Assembly: GCA_016296065.1 (NCBI GenBank)
Contig: JAEDKA010000025.1
Location: forward strand, 1 to 50,232
Reading direction: 5' to 3'
DNA length: 50,232 nt
DNA from: Kiritimatiellia bacterium
GTDB taxonomy: Bacteria; Verrucomicrobiota; Kiritimatiellia; RFP12; UBA1067
The translations under genes and the position numbers were made by a program. Under the pieces are notes generated by a model. The model did not search any database. It was not told where the DNA came from and saw nothing but the letters and a program-made list of their open reading frames with translations. This document shows, in pieces, positions 1 to 7,988 of the stretch. Each line of letters begins with the position of its first letter. Within the stretch, counting starts at the first letter, position 1.

Positions 1-100
1 CACCTCGAAACCTTGCCTTTCCGATTTGACTCACTTAATTGTACAACTTTCCGCCTACGGGTCACTCCTACGAGTGGTGGCGGCAGGGTTTGCTTTATGG

Positions 101-106
101 TATAAT
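101..106 (+). promoter_or_regulatory. extended -10 promoter of two-component operon
   Basis: TATAAT preceded by TGG, 26 nt before the response regulator ATG at 133. No convincing -35 is visible, so it is probably an extended -10 promoter. The region from 1 to 132 otherwise holds only a small CACTC/GAGTG inverted repeat near 62-75 and no gene. Confidence 0.65.
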
Positions 107-132
107 AACGTCGTGAAACAAAAGGGAGCCAC

Positions 133-765
133 ATGAAGGACATCACGAAACATGCCATAAAGGTCTGCATAATCGACGATCACAGCGTCGTCCGGATGGG
201 CCTAAAGTACATGCTCTCGTACATCGACGACGTCGTGTGCGTCGGCGAGGCTTCCGGCGGCGAAGGTGCCGCGTCCTTCGTGCGTGGATGCGGAGCCGAT
301 ATCACGCTGCTCGACGTGCGCATGCCGGGAGTGGATGGAATCGCCGCGCTCGACGAGATTCTCGCGGACAATCCGGACGCGAAGGTCATCATGCTGTCGA
401 CTTCCGACGCGGAGGAGGACATATTCCGCGCCGTCACCATGGGCGCGAAGGGGTATCTGCTGAAGGAGAGCGACCCCAACCGCCTGCTGGAGGCGATACG
501 CACTGTCTCGGCCGGTGGAACTTGCCTCCCCGAGGAGCTGAGGCGCGTGTATGACGCGCGTGCGGCGGAGCGCGGGCTCACCTCTCGCGAGAGCGAGATA
601 CTGCGCTACATCGCCAAAGGGTATTCGAACGAGGAGATCGCAGACATGGTGCACCTCAGCCTCAACACCGTTAAGACGCACGTGAAGAGCATCCTCGCCA
701 ACCTCAACGTCAGCGACCGCGCCGAGGCGGTTGCGGAAGGCATCCACAGGGGCATCATCGCGTGA
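133..765 (+). CDS. NarL/LuxR-type response regulator
   Basis: A 210-residue two-domain response regulator. The N-terminal receiver has the acidic pair D15-D16, phospho-acceptor D61 in LLDVRMPG, and the conserved lysine in GYLLKES. The C-terminal LuxR-type HTH starts near residue 145 (LTSRESEILRYIAKGYSNEEIA, with the NTVKTHVKSIL recognition helix). It should bind DNA after phosphorylation by its partner. The ATG at 133 follows an AAAGGGAG ribosome binding site. The stop overlaps the GTG start of the downstream kinase (GTGA at 762-765), so the two are translationally coupled and form a cognate pair. The regulon cannot be read from the sequence. Confidence 0.96.
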   Translation: MKDITKHAIKVCIIDDHSVVRMGLKYMLSYIDDVVCVGEASGGEGAASFVRGCGADITLLDVRMPGVDGIAALDEILADNPDAKVIMLSTSDAEEDIFRAVTMGAKGYLLKESDPNRLLEAIRTVSAGGTCLPEELRRVYDARAAERGLTSRESEILRYIAKGYSNEEIADMVHLSLNTVKTHVKSILANLNVSDRAEAVAEGIHRGIIA

Positions 766-2738
766 CGTCCGTTTTTGCAGTGCTTGCCGCGGCATGCTGC
801 GTGACCGGACAGGTCACGTTCGTGGCGCGCGACCAGTCGAACGCGGGTGTAGTCTCCGTCGAGCCGTCCGGCAGGCCGATGTGGTTCTCCGGCCATCGCG
901 AGTCCTCCGGAACCGGCGAGCCCACCTCGGCCGCGTTCGCGCCAGGCGACAGAATCGCGCTGCGCGGCAGCGAGGCGGAGCTCTCCTTTGCGCCCGGACT
1001 CCTCGACTGCGAGATAGAGGTGATTTCCCACGGCGTCCTCCAGCCTGCGCCGGAGGTGCGCCTGCGCGACCTGGACTGGGGGACGAAGGACAACGAGCGC
1101 GTGGCGCTCCGCGGCGTATTGACCGCGGTCGCGCCGTCCTCGTCGAAGGGATTCATGCGGCTTTCCCTCGCGACCGCGGACGGACCTTTCGACGCCGAGG
1201 TGCCGTCCGGACACGCGGACTGGGCTTCGCTGATAGACGCCGAGTTCAGGCTGGAAGGCGTCGCCATGAGCGTGTTCAACATACGCGGGGAGTTTGTCGG
1301 CGTGCTGCTGCGCGTCATCTCTGCGCCCGATGTGCATGTCGTCCGCGAGTCGTGCGATCCGTTTGCGAAGCCCCTAACAGCGCTTGGCTCGATACTTCCG
1401 TATTCGCCGAACGGCGTCGATCTCCACCGGCGCCATGTCAAGGGTGTCGTCACCTACGCGAGCCCTGGCCGCTTCCTTTGGCTGTCGGACGGCGACGCGA
1501 CGCTCAAGGTGAACACGGCCGATGCTACGGCCAAGCCAGGCGACGTCGTTGAGGCGGTTGGCTTCGCCACGCGGTGCCACAGACTCGGACGACTCGTCGG
1601 CGGCGTGGTGCGACGCATCGGAAGCGCCGCGCTTCCCGATGCCGTGCGCGTGGGGTGGACGGAGCTGGACGGGTATCCTTACGACGAGTCCGGACACTTC
1701 CTGAACTACGACGGCAGACGCGTCGTCTGCTCCGGACGGCTCCTGTCGCTCGTCGAGCGGGGATCGGGCGTCGACCTGGTGGTGGAGTGCGAGGGCGTGA
1801 AGGTCGATGTTTTGGCGGCGGAACGGCTGAACGGGCTTACGGCGGACGACATATCCTGGGACCCGAGCGTGAGCGTCACCGGCGTTCTGGAGCTGGAGGA
1901 GAATCATGGGGAGCTACAGGGACAGCTCCCGGCGATAGGCGGGTGGACCATCCGCGTGGCGTCCGCATCTGACATCACCGTCGAGCGCGACGCCGCGTGG
2001 CGCGCGCACTGCGCCGCGCAGGTGGGGTGGTGCGTCTTTGCCGGAATCGTGATTGCGCTCGTAATCGCAATTGTCGTCGGCGTAGTTGTCCTTCTCAGGT
2101 ACCGCTCGCAGAAGCGCGCCCTCGCGCTGCTCACGGACGAGCGCAAGCGCATGGCGGCGGATCTCCACGATACGCTCGAACAGCAGCTCGCGAGCGTGCG
2201 GATGGTGCTCAACGCAGCTGTTTCGTTCACGCCGAACGTGCCCGAGAAGGTCGTGGAGGCGGTGACTGAGGCGAACGGACTCCTTGCCCACGCGAAGGAC
2301 GAGATGCGCGCGCGCATCTTCAACATGCGCAGCGACACTCTATTCACCCAGGGGCCGGAGAAGGTGTTCACCGAGCTCGCACGCAAGTTCGCGAAGTCGG
2401 GAGTCGTCGCCGTGAGGACGCGTTTCAGGGGCCTGCCGGAGCATCTTGCGGAGTCGGTGTTCTCCGAGGTCGTCTTCATCGTTGGCGAGGCGATAACGAA
2501 CGCCGTCAAGCACGGAAAGTGCAGGACGCTCGTGGTGACTAGCGACCCCTCGCCGAACGGCTTCACGCTGTCCGTCGCTAACGACGGGGAGCCTTTCGAT
2601 CCGTCGCGGGCGCTCGGACCGGAGGCGGGGCACTTCGGGCTCGTCGGAATGCGCGAGCGCGCAAAGCGGGCGAACGTCGAAATGTCGTTTGTCCACGAAG
2701 GGCGCTGGATGATACTGCGCCTCGCCGTCCCATCCTGA
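762..2738 (+). CDS. NarX/DesK-type sensor histidine kinase with large extracytoplasmic sensor
   Basis: A 658-residue membrane sensor kinase starting at GTG 762. The first ~16 residues look like a signal peptide or anchor. About 400 extracytoplasmic residues follow, with repeated beta-rich segments of the form V(K)GVVTYASPGRFLWLSDGD, compatible with OB-fold-like modules (inference). A transmembrane helix lies at about 423-447. It is followed by a HisKA_3 dimerisation helix with phospho-acceptor H469 (AADLHDTLEQQLASV) and a HATPase_c domain (GEAITNAVKHGK, GLVGMRERAKRA). This is the class that partners NarL-type regulators, and the cognate gene overlaps it upstream. The ligand is unknown. The gene ends 4 nt from the convergent PAS gene with no obvious terminator between. 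Confidence 0.93.
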   Translation: MTSVFAVLAAACCVTGQVTFVARDQSNAGVVSVEPSGRPMWFSGHRESSGTGEPTSAAFAPGDRIALRGSEAELSFAPGLLDCEIEVISHGVLQPAPEVRLRDLDWGTKDNERVALRGVLTAVAPSSSKGFMRLSLATADGPFDAEVPSGHADWASLIDAEFRLEGVAMSVFNIRGEFVGVLLRVISAPDVHVVRESCDPFAKPLTALGSILPYSPNGVDLHRRHVKGVVTYASPGRFLWLSDGDATLKVNTADATAKPGDVVEAVGFATRCHRLGRLVGGVVRRIGSAALPDAVRVGWTELDGYPYDESGHFLNYDGRRVVCSGRLLSLVERGSGVDLVVECEGVKVDVLAAERLNGLTADDISWDPSVSVTGVLELEENHGELQGQLPAIGGWTIRVASASDITVERDAAWRAHCAAQVGWCVFAGIVIALVIAIVVGVVVLLRYRSQKRALALLTDERKRMAADLHDTLEQQLASVRMVLNAAVSFTPNVPEKVVEAVTEANGLLAHAKDEMRARIFNMRSDTLFTQGPEKVFTELARKFAKSGVVAVRTRFRGLPEHLAESVFSEVVFIVGEAITNAVKHGKCRTLVVTSDPSPNGFTLSVANDGEPFDPSRALGPEAGHFGLVGMRERAKRANVEMSFVHEGRWMILRLAVPS

Positions 2739-2742
2739 TGCG

Positions 2743-3486
2743 CTACTTGGCCGGCGCGACCTTCCTGACGCAGCGGAGCACCTTCGTCGGCGTCGCGGCG
2801 GGGGCAGCAGCAGCAGGATTGGCCTGAAGCTGCGCCATGAGCTTTTCCTTGATAGACTCGTTTCTCCTGGTGACGTCGCGCACGGCGAAGAGCATCGTGT
2901 CGTTCCTGAGAAGCTTGACCTTGCTAACGGAGACTTCCGCGTCGAAGAGCGAGCCGTCCTTGCGCACGCCGTGTCCGCTCATGATCACCGGGCGGTTTTC
3001 GCTAAGCGGCTGGGCGAGCTGCGTGAAGACGACGGGCGTGAAGCCCCTGATAAGCTGGCTGAGGGACATGTCCCACATATCGCCCGGGGTGTATCCGAAC
3101 ACGTGCTCGACGCGTATGTTGCTGTCCACGACATGCCCCTTGTCGTCGACGAGCAGCACGGCGTCATACAGCGCGTCCATCAGGTTGCGGTAGAGTTCAC
3201 GCTGCGACGGACCCTGCGCTGCGGGTGCGGGAGCGGGCGTTTCCTCCGTCGGCTGCGGCTGTTCGGCTGCCGGCGGATGGACGATGGAGATCGGAGGAGG
3301 CGGCTCCGCCGTCGCCTGCGGCTCGGGGGCAGCAGGCTGTGGGGCCGCTGGCTGGGGCGATGGCGGCTCCGGAGCCGGACTCGGCGGAGTCTCGGGCCGT
3401 TCTGCTGCCGGCTGCGGATTTGCGGGCTCCTGGCTTGGCTTTTCCTTGGGAGCCGCGGTTTCGGATTTTGAGAACCAGAATTTCAT
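2743..3486 (-). CDS. PAS-domain protein with Pro/Ala-rich linker
   Basis: 247 residues. A short N-terminus (MKFWFSKSE) leads into a low-complexity Pro/Ala/Glu/Gln linker covering about residues 10-85. One PAS domain follows at about 95-215 (DAVLLVDDKGHVVDSN, VFGYTPGDMW, RKDGSLFDAEVSVSKV), with a PAC-like end (LFAVRDVTRR). There is no kinase, GGDEF or other output domain, so it is a stand-alone PAS protein, perhaps a sensor or scaffold. A GGGAG site precedes the ATG. It lies 19 nt downstream of the HU/zinc-ribbon gene on the same strand and is probably cotranscribed with it. Its ligand and partner are unknown. Confidence 0.85.
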   Translation of the reverse strand: MKFWFSKSETAAPKEKPSQEPANPQPAAERPETPPSPAPEPPSPQPAAPQPAAPEPQATAEPPPPISIVHPPAAEQPQPTEETPAPAPAAQGPSQRELYRNLMDALYDAVLLVDDKGHVVDSNIRVEHVFGYTPGDMWDMSLSQLIRGFTPVVFTQLAQPLSENRPVIMSGHGVRKDGSLFDAEVSVSKVKLLRNDTMLFAVRDVTRRNESIKEKLMAQLQANPAAAAPAATPTKVLRCVRKVAPAK

Positions 3487-3505
3487 AAGCTGTCACCGTC
3501 TCCCT

Positions 3506-4654
3506 TCAGAAGTCTTCGCCCAGGTCTATTCGCATTGTCCGGCCCTTCATAGCCTGAAGAACCCTCGGATCGCTCTCCTCGGTTGCGGCGTGGAGCGTGT
3601 TCGCCACGGATTCCGCCGGGACGACGATCGGCGCGCCGCAGCCGGGGCACAGAAGCTTCTCGCCGATGAGGTCGCGCGTCGCCTCGACCTCCTGCTTGCA
3701 CGCCTCGCACACGAAGGAGATCATCTGGCTGCTGTCCGGCTCCGCCGCCGGCTCTGGCTCGTCCTTCTTTCCGTCCAGCCCCAGGTTGTCCACGTCGATT
3801 CGGATTGTGAGGCCCTTGAGCTTCTCTGGCGCGATGGACTCCGCCTCGCGCGAGGAGACGGTCTGAGCGTGGCGCACAAGGCCATCGGCGTCGGCGCTAC
3901 CGTCGTTTGCGTGTATTGTGTTCGGCTCGGACACGGGCGGAACGATGATTGGGTTGCCGCACGTCGGGCACTCCGTCTCCAGGCCGACCATGTCTCCAGT
4001 CGCCTCGACCTCCTGCTGGCAGCGGGGGCAGCGGAACGATATAAGGGCGTTCGGGTCGACCTCCGGCGCCGGTTCCTCCTCCGCAGGCGCCTCCGCAGCC
4101 TCCGTGCCCGCCGGCTGTTCGGCCTCCTCCGCAGGCGCGGCTTCGACGGATTCCTCCGCAGGCGCGGCATTTTCGGCGGACTGTTCGACGGCATTCTGTT
4201 CGACGGCATTCTGCTCGGCGGCGACCTGTTCCGCAGCCTCGGCAGGTGCGACGACCTGCTCTTCCGCCGCCTGTTCGGCAGGAGCTTCGGCCGCGGCAGG
4301 AGCTTCGGCTACCGGTGCGACGGGAGCTTCCGCGGCCTGCGGCGCCGGCGCGATCACGCTGGCGCAGGCGAGCTTGAGGGAGCGCGGCGCGGTAATGCGC
4401 AGGGCGTCGCGCTCGGGGAGCATGAACGTCTCGCCCGTGCGAGGATTGCGCATCTTGCGGGGTTTGCGCCGCACGACCTCTAGTTTGCAGATACCGGGTA
4501 TGACGAATGTATTGCGTGCCTCGCGGCGCGAGAGTTCGCAGAGAGCGGCGAGAATCTCCTTGATCTTGTTCTGCGGCAGTGCGCAGGTCCATGACAGCTC
4601 CTTTACAAGACGCGATTTGGTAAACGGCTTTTTCCCGCTGATGCCTTCTTTCAT
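3506..4654 (-). CDS. HU-family DNA-binding domain fused to two zinc ribbons
   Basis: 382 residues. Residues ~8-100 resemble an HU/IHF-type DNA-binding domain (KSRLVKELS, IPGICKLEVVRRKPRKMRNP, NPRTGETFMLPERDALRI). An Ala/Glu/Pro-rich linker follows (~105-205). Then come two C4 zinc ribbons of similar sequence: CPRCQQEVEATGDMVG with CPTCGNPI, and CEACKQEVEATRDLIG with CPGCGAPI. Ordinary HU is about 90 residues, so this is a long fusion. The start at 4654 follows a GGAGG site about 8 nt upstream. It may be a nucleoid-associated or regulatory protein whose ribbons bind nucleic acid or protein; that role is inferred. It leads a two-gene minus-strand unit with the PAS gene. Confidence 0.82.
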   Translation of the reverse strand: MKEGISGKKPFTKSRLVKELSWTCALPQNKIKEILAALCELSRREARNTFVIPGICKLEVVRRKPRKMRNPRTGETFMLPERDALRITAPRSLKLACASVIAPAPQAAEAPVAPVAEAPAAAEAPAEQAAEEQVVAPAEAAEQVAAEQNAVEQNAVEQSAENAAPAEESVEAAPAEEAEQPAGTEAAEAPAEEEPAPEVDPNALISFRCPRCQQEVEATGDMVGLETECPTCGNPIIVPPVSEPNTIHANDGSADADGLVRHAQTVSSREAESIAPEKLKGLTIRIDVDNLGLDGKKDEPEPAAEPDSSQMISFVCEACKQEVEATRDLIGEKLLCPGCGAPIVVPAESVANTLHAATEESDPRVLQAMKGRTMRIDLGEDF

Positions 4655-4760
4655 GAAGCATTACCTCCACTTGTTCTTGTTCTCGCTTTACCTAATTCCC
4701 AGCTGCACGCAGGCGTTCTTCCTGTGGAACCTTACACCTGTGTCAACCACAACACCACAT

Positions 4761-4790
4761 AATATACACGATATTACGTGATTTTGTCAA
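4761..4790 (-). promoter_or_regulatory. promoter of HU/zinc-ribbon gene
   Basis: On the minus strand, TTGACA (complement of 4785-4790) and TATATT (complement of 4761-4766) are separated by 18 nt. This gives a leader of about 100 nt before the ATG at 4654. Confidence 0.6.
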
Positions 4791-4877
4791 TGCATGGTTT
4801 GGCATTCCGTGGATTGGATTGTCACATGTCACTTGGCGAATGTGCAGGGTCTAGGTAACGGAAAGCGCCAGATATGC

Positions 4878-4883
4878 TATAAT
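4878..4883 (+). promoter_or_regulatory. -10 element of ABC operon, near-leaderless
   Basis: TGC-TATAAT extended -10 with only 9 nt to the ATG at 4893. No Shine-Dalgarno can fit in the predicted 2-3 nt leader. This spacing decides the start: the longer open frame from 4794 would lie upstream of the transcript. Confidence 0.65.
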
Positions 4884-4892
4884 AGTCGAGCA

Positions 4893-5672
4893 ATGAACGA
4901 CGGAAATACAGTCTTGGGGTCGAAAGGACAGAGGCAGTCTCCTAGCACTGGCGACTGCGCCGTGCGGATTGAAGGCGTTGTCCGCGAGTTCGGGTCCGTG
5001 AAGGCGGTCGATGGCCTTTCCCTTGCGCTCGCGCCTGGCGAGATAATGGGCTTTCTCGGCACGAACGGCGCTGGGAAGACCACGACCATAAAGATGATCA
5101 TCGGGCTTCTCCGCCCGAGCGCGGGGAAGGTCTCCGTCTTCGGCGGGGATCCTTCGGACCCCGCTGTGCGCGCGCGCGTCGGCTACATGCCCGAGGTCGC
5201 CACGTACTACCCCTACCTCAACGCGCGCGAACTGCTCGCGTTCTACGGCGGGATATGCGGACTCGACGTGAAGCTGGTGAAGGCTCGCACGGACGAGCTG
5301 CTGGAGTCCGTCGGACTTTCCGAGGCCGCGAAGCGTCCGCTGAAGACCTACTCCAAGGGAATGCTCCAGCGCGCCGGAATCGCCCAGGCGCTCCTGAACG
5401 ACCCCGACCTGCTCGTCCTCGACGAGCCGTTCACCGGACTCGACCCGCTCGCGCGCATACACTTCCGCGAGCTTCTGCGCTCGTTGCGCGAGAAGGGCAA
5501 GGCGGTCTTCTTTTCCTCCCACGAGCTCGGCGAGACGGAGCTTCTCTGCGACAGGGTCGCGATAATGAAGCACGGACACTGCGTCTACCAGGGCGCAGTG
5601 AAGGATCTCGCCGGCGACGGCGGCTCGAACCTGGAACGTCTGTTCCTCAAGACTCTGGAGGAGGCGAAATGA
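4893..5672 (+). CDS. ABC-2 type transporter ATP-binding protein
   Basis: 259 residues from ATG 4893. It has Walker A (GTNGAGKTTTIKMI), Q-loop region, signature (TYSKGMLQRAGIAQ), Walker B (LLVLDEPFTGLDPLA) and the H-loop (FFSSHELGE). The layout is that of CcmA/NosF-type ATPases, which energise ABC-2 permeases. The stop overlaps the permease ATG (ATGA at 5669-5672). Together with the downstream His-rich protein this forms a three-gene coupled operon. The substrate is not determined; the His-rich partner hints at metal or metalloprotein handling. The N-terminal ~25 residues before the ATPase core are poorly conserved in appearance. Confidence 0.93.
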   Translation: MNDGNTVLGSKGQRQSPSTGDCAVRIEGVVREFGSVKAVDGLSLALAPGEIMGFLGTNGAGKTTTIKMIIGLLRPSAGKVSVFGGDPSDPAVRARVGYMPEVATYYPYLNARELLAFYGGICGLDVKLVKARTDELLESVGLSEAAKRPLKTYSKGMLQRAGIAQALLNDPDLLVLDEPFTGLDPLARIHFRELLRSLREKGKAVFFSSHELGETELLCDRVAIMKHGHCVYQGAVKDLAGDGGSNLERLFLKTLEEAK

Positions 5673-6448
5673 AGACTGCATTCCGGCAGTTCAAGGCTCT
5701 TGTGAAGCTCTCGTTCCTGGAGCTGTGGCGGCGCAACGACATCTTCGCGCTCGTGCTGCTCGGCCTTGCGCTGATGGTTCCGCTCTCGATGGCCTCGCCG
5801 TTCGGAGCGGACGGCGCGTCGCGCTATCTGGACGAGGCGGCGCTTCTCCTCGTATGGGGCTTCTCGCTCTTCATCGCGCTCGGCTCGGGGCAGCGTCTGC
5901 TCGCGCCGGAGTTCGAGGCGCGGACAATCTATCCGCTCCTCGCGAAGCCAATCTCGCGCGGACGGCTCCTTGTCGGAAAGTACCTCGGCGCGCTCGCCGC
6001 GTCGTGGTCCGCCCTGGCGTTCTTCTACGTGCTCTTCGTCGGCAGCGTCCTTCTCAGGGGCGGCGCATTCGCCGCGGAGCTTCCGCAGGCCTTGGCGCTC
6101 CACTTCGCCTTCATCGCGCTCGCCGTCGCCGTGTCGCTGCTCGGCTCGCTCCTCATGTCCGCGTCCGCGAATTGCGCGCTTTCGTCCATAGTCCTCGTGG
6201 GGATGTTCTTCTTCGGGCGAAGACTGCCGGAATATGCCGACGGACTGAACCCGGCGCTGGCGTGGCTTGTGAAGGCGGTCTACGCAATCGCGCCGCACGC
6301 GGAGTTCTTCGACATGCGCCAGCGGCTCGTCCACGGATGGGGCGCGGTCGGCTGGCCAGTGTTCGCCGCAGTGATGTGCTACGCGCTCGCCTACATTGCC
6401 GTCCTGCTCGGTCTCGCCTCGCTAGCCCTGCGCAGGAGGCGGCTGTGA
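5669..6448 (+). CDS. ABC-2 type transporter permease (NosY-like)
   Basis: 259 residues with about six hydrophobic segments (for example FALVLLGLALMVPL, AALLLVWGFSLFIALG, ALHFAFIALAVAVSLLGSLL, MCYALAYIAVLLGLASLA) and an RTIYPLLAKPISRGRLLVGK motif typical of ABC-2 permeases that act with NosF/CcmA-like ATPases. It starts by ATGA overlap with the ATPase. Its end overlaps the GTG start of the next gene, so all three are translationally coupled. It should form the membrane channel of the exporter; the cargo is unknown. Confidence 0.9.
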   Translation: MKTAFRQFKALVKLSFLELWRRNDIFALVLLGLALMVPLSMASPFGADGASRYLDEAALLLVWGFSLFIALGSGQRLLAPEFEARTIYPLLAKPISRGRLLVGKYLGALAASWSALAFFYVLFVGSVLLRGGAFAAELPQALALHFAFIALAVAVSLLGSLLMSASANCALSSIVLVGMFFFGRRLPEYADGLNPALAWLVKAVYAIAPHAEFFDMRQRLVHGWGAVGWPVFAAVMCYALAYIAVLLGLASLALRRRRL

Positions 6449-7230
6449 GGCACTGGGCACTGGCATTTTCCGCGGCGGCTTTCGCCGTTCTGGCCATTCC
6501 GTCCGCAATGCGCCCCTGCGGAGACGACGCGATGCCGCAGGTCGTGCGCGGTGAAGGCGCGCTGGCCGTCGCGTTCGGGGACGCGCGCGAGGTGCTGGGC
6601 AGGGCGCTCGTGCAGAAGGCGGACAGCTACTTCCACGGCGGAATCGACATGGACTGCCACGTCTCGCACGAGGCGGAGCGCGAACACCATGACGAACACG
6701 ATGACGAACACCATGACGAGCACGAGCACCACCACGGCGAGGGATGCGGATGCGAGGAGTGCGCCGGGGGGCATGAGGGGCAGCAAGAGGAACGGGCGGC
6801 GTTCGACCCGTGGGCGTGGATAAACGCTCGCGTCCGCGCGCCGCAGGAGCACATGCATCTCGACGGGAAGAAGTCCGTCGAGCTAATCCCGTGGCTTTGG
6901 GCGTCCGTCGCCGCCGATCCGCACAACATCGACGCGTGGACGACCGCGGCCTATGTGGCGGGGGACATGATGAAGGACACCGACCTTGCGCTTCGGATAG
7001 TCGCCGAGGGTCAGGCAAAGAACCCGAAGAGCGTGCGGCTGCGCTTCTACGAGGGCCGCGTGCGCTACGCCCGCGGGAAGGGGGATCTCGCGTCCGCGCG
7101 GGCCGCGTTCGTCTCTGCGCGCGATCTCGCCGACAGCCTCGGTCTCGACGTGCTTCCGGAGGAGGAACGCACGGCGTACGAGTTCGCGGGGAGGTTCATC
7201 GAGGAAATCGACCGCCGGACGGAGAAGTGA
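6445..7230 (+). CDS. exported His-rich, TPR-like protein of ABC operon
   Basis: 261 residues from GTG 6445, preceded by an AGGAGG site at 6433-6438 inside the permease gene. A signal-like N-terminus (residues ~1-20, ALAFSAAAFAVLAIPSA) is followed by a strongly metal-binding-looking stretch at about residues 70-110. That stretch mixes HH, HD, HE, a CGCEEC motif and a further HE. The C-terminal ~120 residues have helical TPR-like spacing (AADPHNIDAWTTAAYVAGD, NPKSVRLRFYEGRVRYARG). Coupling to the permease implies a shared function. I infer an extracytoplasmic metal-binding partner of the transporter. No specific family is recognised. Confidence 0.75.
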   Translation: MRHWALAFSAAAFAVLAIPSAMRPCGDDAMPQVVRGEGALAVAFGDAREVLGRALVQKADSYFHGGIDMDCHVSHEAEREHHDEHDDEHHDEHEHHHGEGCGCEECAGGHEGQQEERAAFDPWAWINARVRAPQEHMHLDGKKSVELIPWLWASVAADPHNIDAWTTAAYVAGDMMKDTDLALRIVAEGQAKNPKSVRLRFYEGRVRYARGKGDLASARAAFVSARDLADSLGLDVLPEEERTAYEFAGRFIEEIDRRTEK

Positions 7231-7249
7231 CTTAGTCCGCGTGTTTTGG

Positions 7250-7255
7250 TATAAT
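7250..7255 (+). promoter_or_regulatory. -10 element, leaderless (7263 gene)
   Basis: TTTTGG-TATAAT, with exactly 7 nt to the GTG start at 7263. A transcript would begin at or beside the start codon. Confidence 0.65.
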
Positions 7256-7262
7256 TTCCGTT

Positions 7263-7940
7263 GTGATCTACTCACTCAGAAAACTCATTGCCTTTGTGTT
7301 CCTCGGCGGGATGTTCTGGTTCATATACCAGGACCTGGACAATCTCGACAAGCCGTGGTTCATGCATGCGCTTGGGATGATCACGGTCGCATTCGCCTTC
7401 TTCTGGCTGCTCATTCCGATGGTCGTCGTGTGGGTGCGCCGCCGTCGGCGCGTCGCGCGCAACCGCGAGCGGCACGCGAAGTGGATTGCCGAAGGCGGCG
7501 TCGCGGGGATTCGCCCACATCCGGCGGGCAGGGGAAGGTCGGCCAACGTGACGAGCATCGCGAAGGACGACCAGATATTCTTCCACGAGAAGGGCACGCT
7601 ATACACAGATGTTTCGTCATCGGCTGAAAAACCGTCGGAGCAGGCGGGAAGGCCGGTCGGGCGTCCCAGCGACGTGGCGTTTCCGCGCTTCAGGCGCAGG
7701 TGCCGCGTCGACCAGCGCACGCACTGCTACATCACGGGGCGCGGCGTGGCGTTCGCCGGCAAGGGCCTCGACTTCCTTGTTCCCTTCGCGGAGCTCAGGT
7801 CGAGTCAGGTCGAGCCGGGCGGGATGATCTTCGAGGCCGTCCGCGGCACATCCGCCGCGCGCTTCGCGTTCACGTTCCAGAATCCGCTCATCGCCGCCGA
7901 CGTGCTTGCGATGTGTTCCTCTCGCCCGCGCCTCAATTAG
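7263..7940 (+). CDS. uncharacterised two-helix membrane protein
   Basis: 225 residues from GTG 7263. There are two N-terminal transmembrane helices (about 8-24 and 37-57: LIAFVFLGGMFWFIY, ITVAFAFFWLLIPMVVVWV). A very basic RRRRRVARNRER stop-transfer segment follows, then a soluble domain of about 150 residues with a short Ser/Pro/Gly-rich linker near 130-145. I do not recognise the soluble domain. The gene has its own leaderless-type promoter and stands alone between the ABC operon and the convergent CRISPR regulator. A weak hairpin with a short T run follows it. Confidence 0.7.
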   Translation: MIYSLRKLIAFVFLGGMFWFIYQDLDNLDKPWFMHALGMITVAFAFFWLLIPMVVVWVRRRRRVARNRERHAKWIAEGGVAGIRPHPAGRGRSANVTSIAKDDQIFFHEKGTLYTDVSSSAEKPSEQAGRPVGRPSDVAFPRFRRRCRVDQRTHCYITGRGVAFAGKGLDFLVPFAELRSSQVEPGGMIFEAVRGTSAARFAFTFQNPLIAADVLAMCSSRPRLN

Positions 7941-7944
7941 CGCG

Positions 7945-7966
7945 CTGCGTTCCGGGACGCATTTTG
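7945..7966 (+). terminator. weak candidate terminator
   Basis: CTGCGT-TCCGGG-ACGCA followed by TTTT, between two convergent genes. The stem is short, so this is tentative. Confidence 0.3.
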
Positions 7967-7988
7967 CGGCGAATTGCGTTATTTGCGG

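Noticed and set aside
4794..4892. A longer start for the ABC ATPase at 4794
   Set aside because: The -10 element at 4878-4883 lies inside this extension, and the conserved ABC domain begins after residue 25 from the ATG at 4893.
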